NCBI GenBank assembly: GCA_964420325.1
Contig: CAYQSU010000013.1
Location: 1 to 56,429 of the forward strand
DNA length: 56,429 bases
DNA from: CAYQSU01 sp964420325
Lineage (GTDB): Bacteria > Pseudomonadota > Alphaproteobacteria > Rhodospirillales > Defluviicoccaceae
Reading direction: 5' to 3'
Under the pieces are notes generated by a model. That model was not told where the DNA came from, searched no databases, and saw only the letters and a program-made list of their open reading frames with translations. The position numbers were made by a program, and so were the translations under genes. Positions within the stretch are counted from its first letter, which is position 1. Every line of letters begins with the position of its first letter. Shown here one piece after another: positions 46,281 through 55,329 of the stretch.

Positions 46281-48628
46281 ACGGGCTCTCCGTTGGCTGC
46301 AGGGGCTCGGGCCTCGCGGATCGACCGCCAGACCCGTTCCGGGGTCGCCGGCATGTCGATGTGCCGCACGCCCAAGGGGGCGAGTGCATCGATGACGGCG
46401 TTGATCACCGCCGGACAGGCCCCGATGGTGCCGGCCTCGCCGGCGCCCTTGATCCCGAGCGGGTTGGTCCGACAGGGAATGGAGTTGAAGGCGACGGTGA
46501 ACGACGGCAGGTCGGCCGCGCGCGGGATGGCGTAGCCGAGGAACGATCCCGTCAGCAGCTGCCCGGAGCCGGGCTCGTAGACCACCTGCTCCGTGAGCGC
46601 CTGGCCAACCCCCTGGGCGATGCCGCCATGCACCTGCCCGGCGAGCAGGAGCGGGTTGACGATCGTGCCGAAGTCGTCGACGACGGTGTAGCGGACGATC
46701 GCCACGGCTCCGGTGTCCGGATCGACCTCGAGCTCACAGATGTGGCAGCCGTTGGGGAAGGTGGAGGCCGTCAACGCGTAGCGGCCGGTCGCATCCAGGC
46801 CCGCCTCGGCCTCTCCCGGCGGACGGTTGTCCGGCTCGCGCGCTGCCCGCACCAGCTCCCAGATCGAGATCCCTCGGTCGCCGCCGGTGAGCGTGAAGCG
46901 GCCGTCGGCGAAGCCGACGTCCTCGGGACGTGCCTGCAGGATCCGTGCGGCAACGCCCTTGCCGCGGGTGATGACCGCATCCACCGCCGCCCGCACCGCC
47001 GGCCCGCCCACCGGCAGCGAGCGCGAGCCGCTGGTGCCCTGACCGGTCGGAATGCGGTCGGTGTCGCCCTGGATCACCCGGACCGCCTCGATCGGCAGGC
47101 CGAGCCCGCCGGCGACGATCTGGGCGTAAGCGGTCTCGTGCCCCTGGCCCGTCGACTGGGTGCCGATGAGGAGTTCGAGCCGGTCGTCGTCGCCGAACCG
47201 GATCGTCGCCTCCTCCTCGTCGAAGCCGCAGATCTCGACATAGGTGGACATGCCGATGCCGCGGTAGAGACCGCGAGCCCGGGACTGCGCGCGGCGGGCC
47301 GCGAATCCCGCCCAGTCCGCGGCCGCCATGGCGTCCCGCATGTTGCCGGCGAAGTCGCCGGAGTCGTAGACGGGGCCCGACGCGGTCTTGTAGGGCATCT
47401 GCTCCGGCGCGATAAAATTGCGGAGCCGCACCTCGTCCGGGGCGAGGCCGAGGTCCCGGGCGATCGCATCCATCAGCCGCTCGATCAGATAGGTGGCCTC
47501 GGGCCTGCCGGCACCGCGGTAGGCGTCGACCGGCACGGTGTTGGTGTAGACGCCGTCGCAGGTCGCGAAGATCGCCGGCACGGGGTAGGCGCCGGACAGC
47601 ATGCAGCCGGTCATCTGCGACGGGATGGCCGGACCGAAGTGGTTGAGGTAGGCGCCCATGTCGGCGACGGTCCGCACCCTCAAGGCGAGGATCCGGCCCT
47701 CGGCGCCGAGGGCGGCCTCGGCGCGGTTCCTTTGGTCGCGGCCGTGGGTGTCGGCAACGAACGCCTCCATCCGCTCCCCCACCCACTTCACCGGCCGGCC
47801 AAGCCTCCGCGCCGCCCACAGCACCAGGGCGTCCTCCGGATAGTGAAAGATCTTGGTCCCGAAGCCGCCGCCGACGTCGCCGACGACGACCCGGATGTCG
47901 GTCGCGGCGACCTTGAGCGTGTGCCTGGCCAGCATCGACTTGACGAGGTGCGCGCCCTGGCTCGAGGTGTAGAGCGTGTAGCGCCCGCTCGCCGGATCAT
48001 GGACGCCGAGATTGGCGCGGGGTTCCATCGCGCAGGGAGCGAGGCGCTGGTTGACGAGCTCGATCGCGACCACGCGCTCGGCCCGGGCGAAGATCCGCTC
48101 CACCTCGGCCTCGTCGCCGAGCCGCCAGTGGAACGCGCGGTTGTCGCTGGCTTCCGGCCAGACCGCCGGGGCGTCGGCGGCGAGCGCCGCCTCGATGCCG
48201 TCGACCGCGGGCAGCGCCGCCCAATCGACGCCGACGAGGTCGAGCGCGTCCTTCGCCTGGTCGATCGTCTCCGCCACCACCATGGCGACCGCCTCGCCGA
48301 CGAACCGCACGCGGTCTCGGGCCAGGAGGCGGCGGCCGGGCCGGAACAGCGGCTTGCCCTCGCGGTTCCTGACGTTGACCGCGCAGTGGATGTCGCCGAG
48401 GCCATCGGCCTCCGTGTCGGCGCTCGTGTAGACGGCGAGCACGCCCGGCGCGGCCCGGGCCCGGGCGACGTCGACGCCCCTGATCTCGGCGTGGGCGTGG
48501 GGCGAGCGAAGAAAGACGGCGTGGGCCTGGCCCGGCAGCGAGATGTCGGCGACGTACCGCCCACGCCCGGTCAAGAGCCGCGGATCCTCCGTGCGCGGAA
48601 CCGGCTGCCCCAATCCGAACCTGCTCAT
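46277..48628 (-). CDS. Molybdenum hydroxylase large subunit (CoxL/XdhB-like, form II motif)
   Basis: The 783-residue molybdopterin-binding subunit begins GLGQPVPRTEDPRLLTGRGRYVADI, as aldehyde oxidase/CO dehydrogenase large subunits do, has GGGFGTKIFHYPEDALVLWAAR, QSTGQGHETAYAQI and the C-terminal GIKGAGEAGTIGACPAVINA with the catalytic Glu. The active-site loop reads AYRGAGRPE, the form II type, not the AYRCSFR of true CO dehydrogenase, so CO oxidation is unlikely. The FAD (CoxM) and 2Fe-2S (CoxS) subunits are absent from the neighbourhood. It lies between the Memo-AMMECR1 fusion and cysQ. Substrate unknown. Confidence 0.92.
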   Translation of the reverse strand: MSRFGLGQPVPRTEDPRLLTGRGRYVADISLPGQAHAVFLRSPHAHAEIRGVDVARARAAPGVLAVYTSADTEADGLGDIHCAVNVRNREGKPLFRPGRRLLARDRVRFVGEAVAMVVAETIDQAKDALDLVGVDWAALPAVDGIEAALAADAPAVWPEASDNRAFHWRLGDEAEVERIFARAERVVAIELVNQRLAPCAMEPRANLGVHDPASGRYTLYTSSQGAHLVKSMLARHTLKVAATDIRVVVGDVGGGFGTKIFHYPEDALVLWAARRLGRPVKWVGERMEAFVADTHGRDQRNRAEAALGAEGRILALRVRTVADMGAYLNHFGPAIPSQMTGCMLSGAYPVPAIFATCDGVYTNTVPVDAYRGAGRPEATYLIERLMDAIARDLGLAPDEVRLRNFIAPEQMPYKTASGPVYDSGDFAGNMRDAMAAADWAGFAARRAQSRARGLYRGIGMSTYVEICGFDEEEATIRFGDDDRLELLIGTQSTGQGHETAYAQIVAGGLGLPIEAVRVIQGDTDRIPTGQGTSGSRSLPVGGPAVRAAVDAVITRGKGVAARILQARPEDVGFADGRFTLTGGDRGISIWELVRAAREPDNRPPGEAEAGLDATGRYALTASTFPNGCHICELEVDPDTGAVAIVRYTVVDDFGTIVNPLLLAGQVHGGIAQGVGQALTEQVVYEPGSGQLLTGSFLGYAIPRAADLPSFTVAFNSIPCRTNPLGIKGAGEAGTIGACPAVINAVIDALAPLGVRHIDMPATPERVWRSIREARAPAANGEPV

Positions 48629-48642
48629 CGGTGCACCTTCGG

Positions 48643-50106
48643 CTAATGCCGCGTCCACAGAGTCTCCCGGTCCCCGAGGTCTCGCGACGACGCGGAGGCC
48701 GCGAGAAACCGCCAGGCCTTGAAATCGGCCGCCCAGTGATCGGCCGGGAGGCCCGCCTTGGTCTTCAGCTGGCGAAGGAACGTCGTCGGCTTCGGCAGCT
48801 CCGTCCACACCTGGGGAAGGAACAGGGCGCGGCGGCCGTCGCACTGGATGATCAGCCCGTCGACACCCGGCCGGAGCTGGGCCAGAAGGTCCGGCTCGTC
48901 GGAAAAAGCGATCGGCGATGGCCGGCCGAGAAGGGAGATCGAGACCTCGAGCTTCGGGAGCTCCGTGGCCTTGAGCCGGGCGAAGCGGCCATCCGAGAAG
49001 GCCGCGTCGAAGGCGTTGCCGGTGACGTCCTCGACCAGCGGCCGGTAGGCCTGCGGCGAGCCGACGCAGCCGCGGAGCCGGCCGCCGTTCGTGAGCGTGA
49101 CGAACGAGGCGCCGTCGGCGGCGAGCTCCGGCGGATGCTCGGCGGGCGCGACCGGCAGCCGCGCGCCATAGGCAAGTCCGTGCTCGATCGACGCCGCCGC
49201 CAGATGCAGAAGGGAGCGGCCGTGGCGGTCGAGCAGGCTCCGCGTCCGCGCCGTGAACGACGCCTCGCCGCAGTCGGTCCCGCCGGCGTCGCCGGCCTTG
49301 CCCTGGTCGGGCTCGGTGAACGCCCAGGCGCCGTAGCCGACCACGCGCCGCCGGTCACCCGCGGTGTCGCCCGAATTGCGGAGGTCGAGGGTGACCACGG
49401 CGAGGCCGCGGCGGCGGGCGACGGTGAGAAGACCGACAACCGGCACCCGGCCGCAGGCCTGATCGTAGCCGATCGAGGCGGGATCGAGGGCTTCGATGGC
49501 CCGGCAGGTCGCGGCATCGACGGAGCGCGCCGTCCGGTAGTCGAGATAGTGGCTGAGGTCGGAGCTGACAACGATCAGCGTCTCCGGCCCGCCCCACAGG
49601 CGGTCGAGGACCTCGGCCACCTGCTCGGCCGAGGCCTCCCCGACCACCAGCGGGACGAGCGCGAAATCGTCCAGCACTTCCTGCAGGAACGGCAGCTGCA
49701 CCTCGAGGCTGTGCTCCTCGGCGTGGGCCGCATCGAACAGTCGGACCTGCGGCAGGGAGAGGATGGCCTCCACCGCCGCCTTGTCCACCGGAACCTGTCC
49801 CAGCGGCGTCGCAAACCCATCGGCGCCGCTGACCGCGAGCCCGCGCACCGCCACGCGATGGCAGGGCCCGAGCAGCACCACCCGGCGCACCACCGGCGCC
49901 AGCGGCTCGAGGCGTGCGTAGGCCGAGGCCGCGACCGGACCCGAGTAGATGTAGCCGGCGTGCGGCACGATGATCGCTTTCGTCGGTCCTTCGCCGGCAG
50001 CACCGGCCTCGGCTTCGGCCAAGTAGTGACGCACGGTGGCGTCGAGCTCGCGGGGATTGCCCGGATAGAACATCCCCGCGACGGCTGCATGCCTGACATG
50101 AGTCAT
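48643..50106 (-). CDS. Fused Memo-like and AMMECR1 protein (AmmeMemoRadiSam B and A)
   Basis: Residues 1-275 are a Memo domain: VAGMFYPGNPRELDATV, IIVPHAGYIYSGPVAA (His49), LGPCHRVAV (His83), EEHSLEVQLPFLQ and VSSDLSHY. Residues from about 295 are AMMECR1, with the LRGCVG motif near residue 345 and LPQVWTELPKPTTFLRQLK. Together with the radical SAM enzyme divergent from it (50215-51327) they form the AmmeMemoRadiSam set, whose chemistry is not settled to my knowledge. AAGGAG precedes the ATG at 50106. The fusion of B and A in one chain is known from other bacteria. Confidence 0.92.
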   Translation of the reverse strand: MTHVRHAAVAGMFYPGNPRELDATVRHYLAEAEAGAAGEGPTKAIIVPHAGYIYSGPVAASAYARLEPLAPVVRRVVLLGPCHRVAVRGLAVSGADGFATPLGQVPVDKAAVEAILSLPQVRLFDAAHAEEHSLEVQLPFLQEVLDDFALVPLVVGEASAEQVAEVLDRLWGGPETLIVVSSDLSHYLDYRTARSVDAATCRAIEALDPASIGYDQACGRVPVVGLLTVARRRGLAVVTLDLRNSGDTAGDRRRVVGYGAWAFTEPDQGKAGDAGGTDCGEASFTARTRSLLDRHGRSLLHLAAASIEHGLAYGARLPVAPAEHPPELAADGASFVTLTNGGRLRGCVGSPQAYRPLVEDVTGNAFDAAFSDGRFARLKATELPKLEVSISLLGRPSPIAFSDEPDLLAQLRPGVDGLIIQCDGRRALFLPQVWTELPKPTTFLRQLKTKAGLPADHWAADFKAWRFLAASASSRDLGDRETLWTRH

Positions 50107-50133
50107 CTTCGGGGCTCCTTCGTGGTAGGCTTC

Positions 50134-50143
50134 TATTATCGCA
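50134..50143. promoter_or_regulatory. Shared AT box between the Memo fusion and radical SAM genes
   Basis: The only AT-rich island in the 108-base divergent gap reads TATTAT on the plus strand (5 of 6 match to -10) and TGCGATAAT on the minus strand (extended -10). Good -35 boxes are lacking on both sides. The two halves of the system probably share a control region. Confidence 0.35.
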
Positions 50144-50214
50144 TAGAGGAGGATCGCGGCCAGCGTCATCTGCAGCGCGGATGATCGCGCCGCCGGCGCC
50201 GCGGGAGAGCCCAG

Positions 50215-51327
50215 ATGACCGAGACGACTGCCGAGTCCGCCTTCGACATCGCATTTCCGGGACGCTACTGGCACCGCCTGGAGGACGGCCGCGTCCAATG
50301 CGATCTCTGTCCCCGGCTGTGCAAGCTGCACGAGGGACAGCGCGGGCTCTGCTTCGTTCGCGCCCGCGAGCACGACGCGATCGTGCTGACCACCTACGGC
50401 CGGTCCAGCGGCTTCTGCGTCGACCCCATCGAGAAGAAGCCGCTCAACCACTTCCTGCCCGGCACGCCGGTGCTGTCGTTCGGCACCGCCGGCTGCAACC
50501 TCACCTGCCGCTTCTGCCAGAACTGGGACATCTCGAAATCCCGCGAGGTCGACACGCTTTGCGAGCAGGCGACGCCGGCAATAATCGCCGAGGCCGCGCT
50601 TCGCTCGGGCTGCCGGAGCGTCGCGTTCACCTACAACGACCCGGTCATTTTCTTGGAGTATGCGGTCGATACCGCCATTGAGTGCCGCAAGCGCGGGCTG
50701 AAGACGGTGGCGGTGACCGCCGGCTACATCTGCGACGAGCCGAGGGTCGAGTTCTTTCGCCACATGGACGCCGCCAACGTCGACCTCAAGGCCTTCACCG
50801 ACTCCTTCTACCAGCGGCTCTGCACCGGCCATCTGCAGCCGGTCCTGGACACGCTCGTCTATCTCAAGCGCGAGACCGACGTCTGGTTCGAGATCACCAC
50901 CCTCCTCATCCCCGGCGAGAACGACTCGGATGCCGAGCTGGACGCGCTGACCCGGTGGGTCGTCAACACCCTTGGGCCCGATGTTCCGCTCCACTTCTCC
51001 GCGTTCCACCCCGACTGGAAGATGATGGACACGCCGCCGACGCCGCCGGCGACGCTCACCCGCGCCCGCGCCATCGCGCTTCGCAACGGCGTCCGCTACG
51101 CGTATACCGGCAACGTCCACGACCTCGAGGGCGACGCGACCCGTTGCCACACCTGCGGCGCCGTCGTCATCGGTCGCGACTGGTACGAGCTGATCTCGTG
51201 GAATCTGACGGAGGACGGCCGCTGCCGGGCGTGCGGAACGCCCTGCGCGGGCGTGTTCGAGGCCAAGCCCGGCACCTGGGGCCGCAAGCGGAGGCCGCTC
51301 AGCTTCGCCTCGCCGTTCGCCCCCTGA
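50215..51327 (+). CDS. amrS: AmmeMemoRadiSam system radical SAM enzyme
   Basis: The 370-residue enzyme has the CxxxCxxC cluster motif in GCNLTCRFCQN (Cys94, Cys98, Cys101), preceded by a cysteine-rich N-terminus (CDLCPRLC at 29-36, Cys46) and followed at the C-terminus by CHTCG and CRACGTPC, which could bind zinc or another cluster. The PFLA-like barrel includes AFTYNDPVIFLEYAVD, VDLKAFTDSFYQRL and FEITTLLIPGEND. The gene is divergent from its partner fusion protein. The target of the radical chemistry is not known from the sequence. Confidence 0.94.
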   Translation: MTETTAESAFDIAFPGRYWHRLEDGRVQCDLCPRLCKLHEGQRGLCFVRAREHDAIVLTTYGRSSGFCVDPIEKKPLNHFLPGTPVLSFGTAGCNLTCRFCQNWDISKSREVDTLCEQATPAIIAEAALRSGCRSVAFTYNDPVIFLEYAVDTAIECRKRGLKTVAVTAGYICDEPRVEFFRHMDAANVDLKAFTDSFYQRLCTGHLQPVLDTLVYLKRETDVWFEITTLLIPGENDSDAELDALTRWVVNTLGPDVPLHFSAFHPDWKMMDTPPTPPATLTRARAIALRNGVRYAYTGNVHDLEGDATRCHTCGAVVIGRDWYELISWNLTEDGRCRACGTPCAGVFEAKPGTWGRKRRPLSFASPFAP

Positions 51328-51422
51328 GCTGCGGCCGCAACGCCTCTTTCCTTTTGGCGCCAAGCCTGTAGAGTGCGCTGGGCTGCTCTGGCCCGGATCC
51401 GCACTGGTCGAAGGGACGCCGG

Positions 51423-52958
51423 ATGAAGATCACCTTTTCGCCGCTTGGCTTGCCCGACATGGGCGTTCTCGTCGTCGGTGTCCTCGAGGACCGCAAGCTG
51501 ACGCCGTCGGCGGAGAAGCTCGACGAGCGATTGGCTGGAACGCTGGTCCGCGCCATGCAGGCGAGCCGCTTCCGCGGCCGCAAGGACCAGTCCCTGGCGG
51601 TGGTCGCGCCGGCCGGCTCGAAGCTGGACAAGGTCCTGCTGCTCGGGCTCGGCAAGGCCGAGGACATCGATTCGTCCCGCCTGCACGCGGCGGGCGGCCG
51701 CATCTTCGCGGCAGTCGGCGCCAACGGCAATCGCGCGGCTACGATCGCCGTCGACGCGCTCGATGGCTGTTCCCTGTCTCCCGCCGAGATGGCGGCCGAC
51801 ATCGCCAACGGCCTGCGTCTCCGCTCCTATCGCTTCGACCGCTACCTGACCAAGGAGAAGGAGGACGACAAGCCGAGCCTGAAGGCGGTGACCCTCGGCT
51901 GCGAGGGCCACACCCGGGCTCGGGAGCGCTACACCCTGATGGAAAGGGTGACGGACGGCGTCTTCCTCACCCGCGATCTCGTGTCGGAGCCGCCCAACGT
52001 CATCTACCCGGAGACGCTGGCCCAGCACGCGAAGGAGCTTCAGACGCTCGGCGTCGAGGTCGAGGTGCTAGGCGAGGGCCAGATGCGGAAGCTCGGGATG
52101 AACGCGCTCCTCGGCGTCGGCCAGGGCAGCGCCCGGGAATCCCAGCTTGTCGTCATGGAGTGGAGGGGAAGCGGCAAGAAGGAGGCGAAGGCCGGCAGGG
52201 GCCGAAAGCAAGGCGCAGGTGCCCCGGGTCCGCTCGCCTTCGTCGGCAAGGGCGTGACCTTCGACACCGGCGGCATCTCGATCAAGCCCTCGGCCGGCAT
52301 GGAGGAGATGAAGTACGACATGGCGGGCGCAGGCGCGGTGATCGGCCTGATGAAGGCGCTGGCGGGCCGCAAGGCCAAGGTGCACGCCGTCGGCGTCATC
52401 GGCTGCGTCGAGAACATGCCGTCCGGCACGGCGCAGCGTCCTGGCGACATCGTCAAGTCGATGTCGGGCCAGACGATCGAGGTGATCAACACCGACGCCG
52501 AGGGCCGCCTCGTGCTGGCGGACGTGCTCTGGTACACGAGGGACCGCTTCAAGCCGCGCTTGATGATCGATCTGGCGACGCTGACCGGCGCCATCGTCAT
52601 CGCGCTCGGCAACGAGAAGGCCGGGCTGTTCTCCACGAACGAGGAGCTGGCGGCGCGGATCTCGGCGGCCGGCGAAACCGTGCGAGAGCCGGTGTGGCGG
52701 ATGCCGCTCGGCGAGGAGTACGACAAGGCCATCAAGTCCGACGCCGCGGACATGAAGAACGTCGGCAACCGGGCCGCCGGCAGCATCACCGCCGCGCAGT
52801 TGCTCAAACGCTTCGTCGGTGACACGCCTTGGGCGCACGTGGACATCGCCGGCGTCGCCTGGACCAAGGAGCACCGCGACGTGGTGCCCAAGGGAGCCAC
52901 CGGCTTCGGCGTGCGCCTGCTCGACCGCCTGATCGCCGAGCACTACGAAAACACTTGA
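51423..52958 (+). CDS. pepA: Leucyl aminopeptidase (M17)
   Basis: PepA removes N-terminal residues using two metal ions; in E. coli it also binds DNA. The 511-residue protein carries FVGKGVTFDTGGISIKPSAGM (Lys and Asp ligands), NTDAEGRLVLADVL (metal-binding signature) and the N-terminal domain. Between MEWRG and PLAFVGKG there is a low-complexity insert of about 20 Lys, Gly and Ala residues (about 52165-52225) absent from typical members. It is followed 17 bases later by holC, as usual in alphaproteobacteria. Confidence 0.96.
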   Translation: MKITFSPLGLPDMGVLVVGVLEDRKLTPSAEKLDERLAGTLVRAMQASRFRGRKDQSLAVVAPAGSKLDKVLLLGLGKAEDIDSSRLHAAGGRIFAAVGANGNRAATIAVDALDGCSLSPAEMAADIANGLRLRSYRFDRYLTKEKEDDKPSLKAVTLGCEGHTRARERYTLMERVTDGVFLTRDLVSEPPNVIYPETLAQHAKELQTLGVEVEVLGEGQMRKLGMNALLGVGQGSARESQLVVMEWRGSGKKEAKAGRGRKQGAGAPGPLAFVGKGVTFDTGGISIKPSAGMEEMKYDMAGAGAVIGLMKALAGRKAKVHAVGVIGCVENMPSGTAQRPGDIVKSMSGQTIEVINTDAEGRLVLADVLWYTRDRFKPRLMIDLATLTGAIVIALGNEKAGLFSTNEELAARISAAGETVREPVWRMPLGEEYDKAIKSDAADMKNVGNRAAGSITAAQLLKRFVGDTPWAHVDIAGVAWTKEHRDVVPKGATGFGVRLLDRLIAEHYENT

Positions 52959-52975
52959 GCCGGCCACGGCCGCCG

Positions 52976-53425
52976 ATGGCCTCCGTCGCCTTCTATCACC
53001 TGACCGCGTGGCCGCTCGAGCGGGCGCTGCCGAAGCTCCTCGAGAAGACGCTCGAGGGCGGCAGGCGGGCGATCGTCATCGCCGGCTCCGAGGAGCGCGT
53101 CGAGGCGCTGGCCAACGCCCTTTGGACCTCCGAGCCGGACTCGTGGCTGCCCCACGGCACCATCCAGGACGGCAGCCCCGAAGACCAGCCGATCTGGCTC
53201 ACCACCGGCGACGACAACGCCAACGGCGCCCACCATCTGTATCTGACCGACGGCGCCGATTCGGACCGCATCGACCGCTACGAGCGCTGCTTCGAGCTGT
53301 TCGACGGCGGCGATGCGGACGCGGTCGAGGCGGCGCGGACGCGATGGCGCGCGCGCCAGGCGGCAGGGCATGCCGTCACCTACTGGCAGCAGGACGATCA
53401 GGGCCGCTGGCGAAACAAGGCGTAA
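52976..53425 (+). CDS. holC: DNA polymerase III subunit chi
   Basis: The 149-residue protein begins MASVAFYHLTAWPLERALPKLLEKTLEGGRR, has VIAGSEERVEALANALWT, WLPHG and QPIWLTTGD, and ends in the family's YWQQDDQGRWRNKA. Chi links the clamp loader to single-stranded DNA binding protein. It follows pepA by 17 bases on the same strand and converges on the MFS gene. Confidence 0.95.
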   Translation: MASVAFYHLTAWPLERALPKLLEKTLEGGRRAIVIAGSEERVEALANALWTSEPDSWLPHGTIQDGSPEDQPIWLTTGDDNANGAHHLYLTDGADSDRIDRYERCFELFDGGDADAVEAARTRWRARQAAGHAVTYWQQDDQGRWRNKA

Positions 53426-53459
53426 GCGCGACCGCAGGGCGGCCGGCCTCCGCCGCCTG

Positions 53460-54614
53460 TCACGAGGGTGTCCCCGCTTCGGCCCGGAGCGGCCAGGCGA
53501 GCGCCGCTCCGCCAAGCGCGAGGACGGCCATGACCAGGTAGGCGCCGCCGCCGGCGCTGGCGTAGAGCAAGCCCGAGGCGAACAGCAGGAGCCCGAGACC
53601 GAGGCCCATGACGACGGTCGAGTAGAGGCTCTGCGCCGATGCCGACAGACCCGGCGGAACCGCCCGGGCGATGAAGTGAACGGCGCCGAGATGGCTGGCG
53701 CCGAACGAGAACGCATGCAGGGCCTGCACGGCGATCAGCACCGGCAACGCGTCGCTGACGCCGGTCAACGCCCAGCGCACGCAGCCGGCGACGCCGCCGA
53801 GGACGATCAGCGCCCCCGGACCAAGGCGGCGGACCACGCGGTCGCCGGCGGCAAACAGGATGATCTCGGCGATGACGCCCTCCGCCCAGAGCGCGCCGAT
53901 GACGTCGTCCGAATAGCCGAGGCTGCGCCAATGCAGGGTGCCGAAGGCATAGTAGACCGCGTGACTGCCCTGGATGACGGTGGCGGCGGCGAGGAACAGG
54001 GCGAACGAGCGCAGCCGCAACACCTCGATCATCGGCAGGCGCAGGCGCTGAGCCCGCTCCGCGCGGAGGTCGGGAAGGGCGGACGCCGCGACGACGGTGA
54101 GTGCCGCCGCGGCGAGCACCATCCAGAACAGCACCGAAGCCGGGTGGCGGGCGAGGACGTGGCCGGAGAGGACGGCGGCGGCGATGAAGCTGAGAGACCC
54201 CCACAGCCGGATGCGTCCGTAGTCGTAGCCGCCGACGCCCACCGCCGTCATCGTCAGGCTTTCGGCGAGCGGCATGATCGGCGGCCAGACGATGAAGAAC
54301 AGCAGGCTCACGGCGAGGATCGGCCAGAACGAGTCGGCGAAGGCAAAGAGGGCGAAGGAGGCGAGCGAGACCAGGGCAAGGCGAAGGATCGGCCGCCGCC
54401 TCTCACCCGACCGGTCGGCGAGATGGGCGACGACGGGATTGCCGATCACCTTGGCGCCGATGCTGACCGCAAGCACGAGGGCGATCTCCATGGCGCCGAG
54501 CCCCTTGGCGGCGAGCCACACCGGCCAGAACGGAAGGTGAACGCCGACGACGGCGAACACCGCGGCATAGAGACAAGCCAGTCTGGCGGCGGTGAGCGGC
54601 GGCAGGCGGATCAA
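53460..54614 (-). CDS. MFS transporter, 3-phenylpropionate/HcaT-like (PPP) family
   Basis: The 384-residue protein has twelve predicted membrane helices and the layout of the HcaT-like MFS group: LYAAVFAVVGVHLPFWPVWLAAKGLGA at the N-terminus, RIRLWGSLSFIAAAVLSGHVLAR in helix 5, VIQGSHAVYYAFGTLHW, and FGASHLGAVHFIARAVPPGL. Substrates in this group are mostly unknown. The start codon is TTG at 54614 with a purine-rich run upstream. No metabolic partner is adjacent. Confidence 0.88.
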   Translation of the reverse strand: MIRLPPLTAARLACLYAAVFAVVGVHLPFWPVWLAAKGLGAMEIALVLAVSIGAKVIGNPVVAHLADRSGERRRPILRLALVSLASFALFAFADSFWPILAVSLLFFIVWPPIMPLAESLTMTAVGVGGYDYGRIRLWGSLSFIAAAVLSGHVLARHPASVLFWMVLAAAALTVVAASALPDLRAERAQRLRLPMIEVLRLRSFALFLAAATVIQGSHAVYYAFGTLHWRSLGYSDDVIGALWAEGVIAEIILFAAGDRVVRRLGPGALIVLGGVAGCVRWALTGVSDALPVLIAVQALHAFSFGASHLGAVHFIARAVPPGLSASAQSLYSTVVMGLGLGLLLFASGLLYASAGGGAYLVMAVLALGGAALAWPLRAEAGTPS

Positions 54615-54746
54615 GGCGGAACGGCTCCCCCCGGGTGCGCGGCACGGTCTCCCGCAGGCGGGGAAGCGGCCGGCACCCGCCCGGGGCGCCGGGGCGACCC
54701 GGGACGGAAGCTCGATCCTGCCGGTGTCAGCGGTCGGCGCGCTGCT

Positions 54747-55202
54747 TCAGTCGCGCGCGTGGGAGCTGAACAGCCACTCGGTCAGGTGGTCGACGTCCAC
54801 CTGCGCCCACTGGTAGAGGAACTCCAGCGCCTCCCTGCGCGCGACGAGGCCGGCGAGCTTGCCATCGTGGACCACCGGCGCGTGGCGGATGCCGCGCTCG
54901 GCCAGCTGCTTCAGCACGTCCTCGACGACGTCGTCGACCCCGCAGGTGAAGACGTCCCGGGTCATGATCTCGTCGACCCTCATCTTCGCCGCGGCTTCCT
55001 CGTGCTGCCCGAGCGCGTAGGCGATATCGCCCAAGGAGACGATGCCGACGACGCGGCCGTCCGCGTCGTTGACCACCGCCACCGAGAACCGCCGGCCGCC
55101 GGTGAGATGGCCGAACCGCCGCGCCACCTCCGCAACCGTCGTGTCGGGCGTGACGCTGAACACCGGACCGCCGTACTTGCCCAGAAACCGCTCGACCTTC
55201 AT
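54747..55202 (-). CDS. Two-CBS-domain protein
   Basis: The 151-residue protein is little more than a CBS pair: the first from VFSVTPDTTVAEVARRF to RVVGIVSLGDIAYALG, the second from VDEIMTRDVFTCGVDDVVEDVL to LAGLVARREALEFLYQW. Such stand-alone pairs bind adenosine nucleotides. GGAGGG is 8 bases before the ATG at 55202. It follows the BtuF-like gene on the same strand but with its own promoter candidate, so they may be independent. Confidence 0.93.
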   Translation of the reverse strand: MKVERFLGKYGGPVFSVTPDTTVAEVARRFGHLTGGRRFSVAVVNDADGRVVGIVSLGDIAYALGQHEEAAAKMRVDEIMTRDVFTCGVDDVVEDVLKQLAERGIRHAPVVHDGKLAGLVARREALEFLYQWAQVDVDHLTEWLFSSHARD

Positions 55203-55289
55203 GTCGCTGTCCCTCCCCTCGTGGCCGCCTGACGGGCCTTGTTTTCGTTCGAGAACCCGACGTACGCCCCGAACGCGGAATGAGCCTTG

Positions 55290-55318
55290 GTTGTAGCGCA
55301 TCGCCGGTTGCGACGCAA
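55290..55318 (-). promoter_or_regulatory. Candidate promoter for the CBS-domain gene
   Basis: On the minus strand TTGCGT (55318-55313) and TACAAC (55295-55290) are 17 bases apart, about 90 bases upstream of the start codon. Confidence 0.4.
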
Positions 55319-55329
55319 TCGGCGACCTT

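Noticed and set aside
46277..48628. Aerobic CO dehydrogenase
   Set aside because: The active-site loop is AYRGAGR instead of AYRCSFR, and CoxM/CoxS are missing.
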